Under the pieces are notes generated by a model that saw nothing but the letters and a program-made list of their open reading frames with translations, searched no databases and was not told the origin of the DNA. Made by a program: the position numbers and the translations under genes. Positions 6,528-10,919 of a DNA stretch of 10,919 nucleotides are shown one piece after another. This stretch comes from an uncultured Peptococcaceae bacterium (GTDB taxonomy: Bacteria > Bacillota > Desulfitobacteriia > Desulfitobacteriales > Syntrophobotulaceae), in contig CALBJS010000209.1 of the NCBI GenBank assembly GCA_937892995.1, positions 1 through 10,919 of the forward strand. Reading direction: 5' to 3'. How positions within the stretch are numbered: the stretch's first letter is position 1; each line of letters begins with the position of its first letter.

Positions 6528-8433
6528 ATACAAGCTAGATATAATCATTATGATAATATTCGTATTATTCATTTTGGGAGGCTGTTCTGACCAAAGATTA
6601 GAGATTAAACCAAAGGCTGAATCGGGAGTTATAGACTTAACCCAAGTGCAGCTTAAAAATGATGTTGTTAGCTTAGACGGCCAATGGGAATTTTTCTTGA
6701 ATCAACTCCTGGCTTCCGGTGAAGCGGAAACTGGGGCGTTAACCGAGTATATTCAAATCCCCAGTTCGTGGAATAAATACATAGGAAACAAAGAGCATTC
6801 CGGATATGGTTTCGCAACCTATCGACTGCAATTTATAACAATGGAAAATACAAGATTAGCTTTAAAGATTCCAAGAATGTTTACAGCATATGAACTTTGG
6901 GTGAATGGAGAATTGATTGCCACAGCTGGAAAAGTGGGTAAAACCAGAGAAACAATGACACCCCAGTATCTCCCTCAAGTTGCATTATTTGAATCACAAC
7001 AAGGAGTAAATGAAATATTAATTCAGGCTTCAAATTTTTATCATCGCAGTGGAGGAATGTTAGAGAGTATAAATCTTGGTGGTGAAAAGAAAATCCTAGG
7101 GTTGCGATATGAAAGTTTAGCAAGAGAGTTTATTTTATTTGGAAGTTTGATGTGCATAGGAGCATATCATCTTGCTTTATTCTTTTTTAGAAAAAAGAAT
7201 AAAGCATCATTATATTTTGGATTGTTTTGTCTCTTGGTCGGAATAAGGACTCTGCTAGTAGGAGAACGCTTTTTCATATATTTGTTTTCTGACTTTAGCT
7301 GGGAGATTGCCCATAAGATACAGACGCTGACATTCTATTTTGGGGTACCACTAATATTAATGTTTTTTATGTCGGTTTACCCCCAATACTTTCATGCTAG
7401 GATGATCAGAATAGCTCAAATTTTTGGGGCTGCTTTTGGGCTTTTGGTTCTTATTACTCCTGCTAGAATTTTCACTCCTTTCAACCCTATATATCAAATA
7501 TGGACCGTGTTTGCAATTATATATGTATTAGTGGCGTTAATGAAATTATCGATTCATAAGGAAAAGGGCAGTTGGTTTATTACTCTAGGTGCATTGGCTT
7601 TATTATTGAGCAGTGCAAATGATGTTATTTTTTCTAACATATGGATGAATGATGATGGGCCTGCATTTTTAAAGGCTTTGATTAGAACAGGTAATCTTAG
7701 TTCAGCCGGACAATTTATTTTTGCTTTTACCAATTCATTATTGTTAGCCAAGAGTTTTTCCGATTCTTTAAAACAAGAGGAAGTTTTAACTGCAAAGCTG
7801 ACTGAAATTAATTGCAATTTAGATGAATTGGTATTACAAAGGACTAAGGATTTAGAAAATTCAAATGAGAAAATAGAACAACAAAAACTTGAATTAGAAA
7901 AAACAAATCTAGCCTTGGAGCAGCTTTCCTTTAAAGATCCCTTAACAGGGTTATGGAACAGACGAAAATATGATCAAACGATAGAAATCGAGTGGCACCG
8001 GTGTCTAAGATACAAAAGACCTATTGCATTAATACTCCTGGATATTGATTATTTTAAAGAGTTCAACGATTCATATGGGCATATGGCTGGTGATAAGTGT
8101 CTGATTAAAATCGGAGAGATGCTTAAGAATTCTTTATCCCGCTCATCCGACATGGTGGCTCGCTACGGTGGGGAAGAATTTATAGTGCTCTTACCTGATT
8201 CAGGGAAAGAAGAGGCGATAAAAGTTGCTGATATGTTATGGCTCAAAATTGAATCAATGAATATTCCCCATGAAAAATCCTCGGTGAACAATTACGTCAC
8301 CATGAGTATAGGGGTCACTTCTACGGTTCCGGATAGTAATTCTTCATATGAAGTTTTATTTAAAGTTGCAGACAGAGCTTTATACCAAGCAAAAAATGCT
8401 GGTAGAAATCAAGTCAACTTTTTATCTAAATAG
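6520..8433 (+). CDS. Membrane diguanylate cyclase: lipobox signal, 7TMR-DISM sensor, coiled coil, GGDEF
   Basis: This 637-aa protein makes c-di-GMP from two GTP at the inner face of the membrane. The N-terminus has a hydrophobic stretch ending in LGGC (19-22), a lipoprotein signal peptide with Cys22 as the lipidated residue. Residues about 45-190 resemble the extracytoplasmic 7TMR-DISM/galactose-binding-like domain (LDGQWEFF, 52-59; GYGFATYRLQF, 95-105). About seven hydrophobic segments span 203-412. A coiled coil (about 415-470) leads into the GGDEF domain (about 471-635), with DPLTGLWNRR (473-482), DIDYFKEFND (508-517), the catalytic loop GGEEF (550-554) and the inhibitory RxxD site (541-544). 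All residues for activity and product inhibition are present. A carbohydrate or related ligand outside the cell is a plausible signal. The ATG at 6520 is the only start keeping the whole signal peptide, though its ribosome site is poor. The gene stands alone, bounded by terminators. Confidence 0.93.
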   Translation: MYKYKLDIIIMIIFVLFILGGCSDQRLEIKPKAESGVIDLTQVQLKNDVVSLDGQWEFFLNQLLASGEAETGALTEYIQIPSSWNKYIGNKEHSGYGFATYRLQFITMENTRLALKIPRMFTAYELWVNGELIATAGKVGKTRETMTPQYLPQVALFESQQGVNEILIQASNFYHRSGGMLESINLGGEKKILGLRYESLAREFILFGSLMCIGAYHLALFFFRKKNKASLYFGLFCLLVGIRTLLVGERFFIYLFSDFSWEIAHKIQTLTFYFGVPLILMFFMSVYPQYFHARMIRIAQIFGAAFGLLVLITPARIFTPFNPIYQIWTVFAIIYVLVALMKLSIHKEKGSWFITLGALALLLSSANDVIFSNIWMNDDGPAFLKALIRTGNLSSAGQFIFAFTNSLLLAKSFSDSLKQEEVLTAKLTEINCNLDELVLQRTKDLENSNEKIEQQKLELEKTNLALEQLSFKDPLTGLWNRRKYDQTIEIEWHRCLRYKRPIALILLDIDYFKEFNDSYGHMAGDKCLIKIGEMLKNSLSRSSDMVARYGGEEFIVLLPDSGKEEAIKVADMLWLKIESMNIPHEKSSVNNYVTMSIGVTSTVPDSNSSYEVLFKVADRALYQAKNAGRNQVNFLSK

Positions 8434-8439
8434 TTTGCT

Positions 8440-8478
8440 TGCCGTCAAGGGACACCAGCTTCAAGCGGCATCTTTTTT
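8440..8478 (+). terminator. Terminator of the diguanylate cyclase gene
   Basis: A GC-rich 5-bp stem (TGCCG, 8440-8444, with CGGCA, 8466-8470) begins 7 nt after the stop. Three further inner pairs (AAG with CTT) are possible, and a T-run follows at 8473-8478. The short, interrupted stem makes it a modest terminator. Confidence 0.6.
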
Positions 8479-8548
8479 GTATCCTCAAGGCACGTTGGGA
8501 GTATAATTTTGATGACGTATTGTGGTTCTAAGGGAAATGAGGCAGTTC

Positions 8549-8568
8549 AACCACTATATGTAGTGGTT
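8549..8568. repeat. Perfect 8-bp inverted repeat
   Basis: AACCACTA and TAGTGGTT flank a 4-nt centre (TATG). It could be a small RNA hairpin or a protein-binding site. There is no T-run after it and no gene close on either side, so its role is unknown; it may belong to the decayed element suggested at 8641-8671. Confidence 0.6.
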
Positions 8569-8640
8569 TCGAAGCAAAAAATGGACGAAAAATGAGCTGA
8601 AAACTGCAATTTTTGACCCTGTCTTTTTGGGGAGTTTTAT

Positions 8641-8671
8641 AGATGACATTGAGATTTTTGAAGATGACATT
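8641..8671. repeat. Tandem direct repeat AGATGACATT, possible decayed insertion-sequence end
   Basis: AGATGACATT occurs at 8641-8650 and again at 8662-8671, a 21-bp period. Repeated TGACATT-type motifs with roughly this spacing are characteristic of IS21-family ends, which carry several transposase-binding repeats. No transposase reading frame and no partner end are visible. The insertion-sequence origin is an inference; the repeat itself is certain. Confidence 0.4.
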
Positions 8672-8833
8672 TCGGCACCAGACAACGGGGCTATGTTTTT
8701 CATATATCGAAAAGCATAATCCCTTTTTTGTTGTCTGACATATCAATTGACAGTATCGTCAAATCAACGGAGTGAATAGTCCAGCTAATAAAATTAATTA
8801 GATGTTGGAACACAAGTATTTTCAAAAGCGATA

Positions 8834-8862
8834 TTGACAATTTAATTTCAATGAAGTAATCT
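8834..8862 (+). promoter_or_regulatory. Candidate sigma-A promoter of the ChrB-like/ATPase operon
   Basis: A consensus -35 TTGACA (8834-8839) is followed after 17 bp by a weak -10, TAATCT (8857-8862). Transcription would begin near 8869, directly at the operator palindromes. A second TTGACA (8747-8752) has no -10 at suitable spacing. Confidence 0.45.
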
Positions 8863-8872
8863 GTAACCAGTA

Positions 8873-8898
8873 TTACATGTAACACATGTTACATGTAA
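8873..8898 (+). promoter_or_regulatory. Tandem palindromic operator, two TTACATGTAA sites
   Basis: The 10-bp perfect palindrome TTACATGTAA occurs at 8873-8882 and 8889-8898, a 16-bp period. The two also form one larger perfect inverted repeat with 11-bp arms (TTACATGTAAC / GTTACATGTAA) around ACAT. It lies between the candidate promoter and the ribosome site (AGGAGG, 8915-8920), where a bound dimer or pair of dimers would block transcription. The adjacent ChrB-like gene product is the obvious candidate binder, by inference. Confidence 0.7.
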
Positions 8899-8928
8899 AT
8901 AAAATAGTAAATATAGGAGGTACTGAAT

Positions 8929-9471
8929 TTGGCTGAGAAAGGATGGCTAATATTGAATTACACAATACCTAAAGAACCTTCCCGGGTTCGAGTAAGTGTA
9001 TGGAGAAAATTAAAAAAGTACGGTTCAGTAAATATTGGACAGTCAATGTGGCTGCTGCCCTTATCAGCTAAACATATTGACATTTTTACTGAAATATCTG
9101 ATGAAATTATTCAAAACAGCGGTGATGCCTACATTTTGAAAGGTAATTTCGTTCGCGAAAATGGTTCGGATAATATTGTCGAGCTATTTAATAAAGCAAG
9201 GGATGAAGAATATAAAGAGCTATTGGAAAAGTGTGAAGATTTTTTTCGTGAGATAGACAAAGAAACTGAAAGACAGAACTTCTCATTTGCGGAAGTTGAA
9301 GAGAATGAGGAGGAGTATAACAAACTTATTGTGTGGTATAGAAAAATTGCTGAAAGAGATTTTTTCAGTGCCTCGCTCAGAATAGTATCGGAGCAGGAGT
9401 TGGAAAAATGTAAGAATACATTGGAAGATTTCAGTAATTGGGTTTATGAGCTGAACAGCGAAAATAATTGA
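8929..9471 (+). CDS. ChrB N-terminal-domain protein, putative autoregulator
   Basis: This 180-aa protein matches the N-terminal domain of chromate-resistance protein ChrB. The signature is WLILNYTIPKEPSRVRVSVW (6-25), then RKLKKYG (26-32) and SMWLLPLSAKH (39-49). The rest is charged and mainly helical, with an acidic stretch at about 120-130. The longer ChrB C-terminal domain of proteobacterial proteins is absent. It starts at a TTG (8929-8931) with AGGAGG 8 nt upstream; no ATG is available near the start of the conserved region. Family knowledge: ChrB regulates chromate-resistance genes and its N-terminal domain is thought to bind DNA. Here it lies behind a tandem palindrome and 14 nt ahead of a P-type ATPase, so I infer that it senses a metal or ion and controls the pump. 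No ChrA transporter is visible. It should be cytoplasmic. Confidence 0.8.
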   Translation: MAEKGWLILNYTIPKEPSRVRVSVWRKLKKYGSVNIGQSMWLLPLSAKHIDIFTEISDEIIQNSGDAYILKGNFVRENGSDNIVELFNKARDEEYKELLEKCEDFFREIDKETERQNFSFAEVEENEEEYNKLIVWYRKIAERDFFSASLRIVSEQELEKCKNTLEDFSNWVYELNSENN

Positions 9472-9485
9472 AGGAAGAAATTTTT

Positions 9486-10919
9486 ATGAGAAAATTGGAT
9501 GAACCCTGGTCACTGGACAAGAAAGACGTTTTAAAGGCATTGAATTCTAATCTAACAACAGGCCTGAGCTCATCTGATGCTGAGAATCGCCTTAAAAAAA
9601 GCGGCTTAAATAAACTCACCCTGTCAAAAACGATAACATTTGGGGACATTTTATTAGAAGAGATCAAAGAACCTTTAATTCTCTTGTTGCTTGTCATAGG
9701 AGTAATTTACAGTGTCTGGGGCAAGATTGGCGATACTATAACTATTATTTTTGTAGTACTTACCGTATCGTTAGTAGAGGTTTATACAGAGTATAAAGCT
9801 AAGAAAAGTATAGAATCACTCCGAAAACTTGCTTTACCGACTACGTGGGTCATAAGGGATGGAAAGCCTACGGAAATCGAAACAAGGCTCGTAGTGCCGG
9901 GTGATATGCTCATACTGAAGAATGGCGTTAATATAAGTGCAGATGCCCGCATCATAGAGGCATATGGACTGGAGGCGGATGAATCACAGCTGACCGGAGA
10001 ATCTATGGGAATTTCTAAAACAGCAGAGCCGGTACGGTCAGATACGAGGCTAAACGATAGAACAAATATGGCTCATATGGGCAGTGTTATACTCAAGGGC
10101 AAAGGGATGGCAGTAGTTGTAAATACCGGGATGAATACAGAGCTTGGGAAAATAGCAGGGCTTACCCAGGAAGCCAGAGAACCTAAAACACCCTTGCAAA
10201 AATCTATGAAAGAGTTGTCTAAAAATCTTATTTGGATAGCTGTGGTTTTTAGTGTGCTCATACCGGTATTAGGATTTGTAAGAGGACTCCCCCTTAAAGA
10301 GATGATCCTGACAGGATTATCCCTTGCTTTTGCAACCATACCAGAGGAAATGCCGATTATTGTGACCATGCTGCTGGGACTTGGTGCCATTAACCTTTCC
10401 AAAAAGAATGTGCTGATCAGAAGAACGAAAGCGGCAGAAACTCTGGGTAGTGTTACAGTTATTGCCACTGATAAAACAGGAACCCTAACCGAAAACAAAA
10501 TGAGCATTAAAAAATGGGAGGCCAAAGATGAAAAGAGGCTCTTTTCCTTCGGAGCATTGATGGCTGACGTTACCTATGACAGCCAGGGCGGATTTTTGGG
10601 TGACCCGATGGATAAAGCGGTTGTTGACCAAGCCAAAGAGCTTGGCGTTGACAGAAAAGAGCTGCTGAATCGTTATAAACTGATAGAAGACTTAGGCTTT
10701 GATGAAAACAAAAAGATCTTTCAAGCTGTGTATCAGATTAAAGGAAAAACAATTACCGTATTAAAAGGTGCCCCGGAAAGTGTTTTCTCCCTGTCCGGGC
10801 GGGACGATGAAATGGAGAGTAAACTTAAGCAATTGATGACCGTAGGATACAGAACCATAGCGTTAGCATACAAAGAGGCCTCTGAAGAAGCTTTTAAAAT
10901 AACAGGCCTCATCTGCTTT
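9486..10919 (+). CDS. P2-like cation-transporting P-type ATPase, partial at right edge
   Basis: 478 codons are visible and the frame is open to the window end. An ATP-driven membrane ion pump is shown by an N-terminal cation-ATPase domain (about 5-60), hydrophobic segments at about 62-78 and 82-100, the actuator motif TGES (170-173), M3 and M4 at about 247-265 and 271-300, the phosphorylation motif DKTGTLT (329-335), and nucleotide-domain motifs GDPMDKA (372-378) and KGAPE (427-431). The M4 ion-binding motif is PEEMP (286-290), where Ca2+ and Na+/K+ pumps have PEGLP; heavy-metal P1B pumps have CPC-type motifs instead. Transport of a hard cation such as Ca2+, Mg2+, Na+ or Mn2+ is therefore more likely than Cu or Cd. 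No N-terminal metal-binding CxxC domain is present. The ATG at 9486 has AAGGAAG 8 nt upstream and follows the ChrB-like gene by 14 nt, so they form an operon. Confidence 0.93.
   Translation, partial: MRKLDEPWSLDKKDVLKALNSNLTTGLSSSDAENRLKKSGLNKLTLSKTITFGDILLEEIKEPLILLLLVIGVIYSVWGKIGDTITIIFVVLTVSLVEVYTEYKAKKSIESLRKLALPTTWVIRDGKPTEIETRLVVPGDMLILKNGVNISADARIIEAYGLEADESQLTGESMGISKTAEPVRSDTRLNDRTNMAHMGSVILKGKGMAVVVNTGMNTELGKIAGLTQEAREPKTPLQKSMKELSKNLIWIAVVFSVLIPVLGFVRGLPLKEMILTGLSLAFATIPEEMPIIVTMLLGLGAINLSKKNVLIRRTKAAETLGSVTVIATDKTGTLTENKMSIKKWEAKDEKRLFSFGALMADVTYDSQGGFLGDPMDKAVVDQAKELGVDRKELLNRYKLIEDLGFDENKKIFQAVYQIKGKTITVLKGAPESVFSLSGRDDEMESKLKQLMTVGYRTIALAYKEASEEAFKITGLICF

Larger units (their letters stand above)
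8479..8928. other. Gene-free spacer with repeat remnants and the promoter/operator of the ChrB-like operon
   Basis: No coding region is supported in these 450 nt; the minus-strand frames at 8528-8746 and 8700-8885 lack ribosome sites and family resemblance. The left half holds a perfect palindrome (8549-8568) and a pair of 10-bp direct repeats (8641-8671). The right 100 nt hold the promoter and tandem operator of the next operon. An AT-rich 8-bp stem-loop (8693-8717) is also present. Confidence 0.6.

Noticed and set aside
8747..8752. TTGACA as a second promoter of the ChrB-like operon
   Set aside because: No acceptable -10 at 16-18 bp; the TTGACA at 8834 is closer and better placed.
10073..10525. 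150-codon minus-strand frame
   Set aside because: Antisense shadow of the P-type ATPase, whose motifs are unambiguous on the plus strand.

Overview
The window looks like chromosomal DNA of a low-GC Gram-positive anaerobe, most likely a Clostridia member. The grounds are purine-rich Shine-Dalgarno sites (AAGGAG, GGAGG), frequent GTG and TTG starts, AT-rich spacers, U-tailed hairpin terminators and the gene families present. No rRNA, tRNA or CRISPR array is visible, and I cannot name the species.

Left part (1-5521): an acyl-transfer neighbourhood. A minus-strand operon reads, in transcription order, a 68-aa small protein, a hotdog acyl-CoA thioesterase, an APH/choline-kinase-like phosphotransferase and a condensation-type (COG4908-like) acyltransferase that runs off the left edge. 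The first about 67 residues of that acyltransferase resemble the 68-aa protein, so the same small domain occurs both free and fused. Diverging from the operon is a second, complete condensation-type protein, closely related to the first but without the N-terminal domain. Convergent to it, across a bidirectional terminator, lies a complete phenylacetate-CoA-ligase-type enzyme. CoA activation, acyl transfer, thioester hydrolysis and phosphorylation together suggest lipid or specialised-metabolite chemistry; the product is unknown.

Middle part (5522-8478): an AT-rich gene-poor stretch with the decayed remnant of a probable SAM-dependent methyltransferase that keeps its terminator. Next comes a membrane diguanylate cyclase with a lipobox signal peptide, an extracytoplasmic ligand-binding-like domain, a 7TM region, a coiled coil and an intact GGEEF domain. 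Its start is overlapped by two mini-ORFs.

Right part (8479-10919): a gene-free stretch with a perfect palindrome and direct repeats that may be the end of a decayed insertion sequence. It is followed by a two-gene operon: a ChrB N-terminal-domain protein and a P2-like cation-transporting P-type ATPase that continues past the right edge. Just ahead of the ChrB-like gene are two copies of the perfect palindrome TTACATGTAA, 16 bp apart, a strong operator candidate. This suggests a ChrB-like protein controlling a cation pump instead of the usual ChrA chromate transporter.
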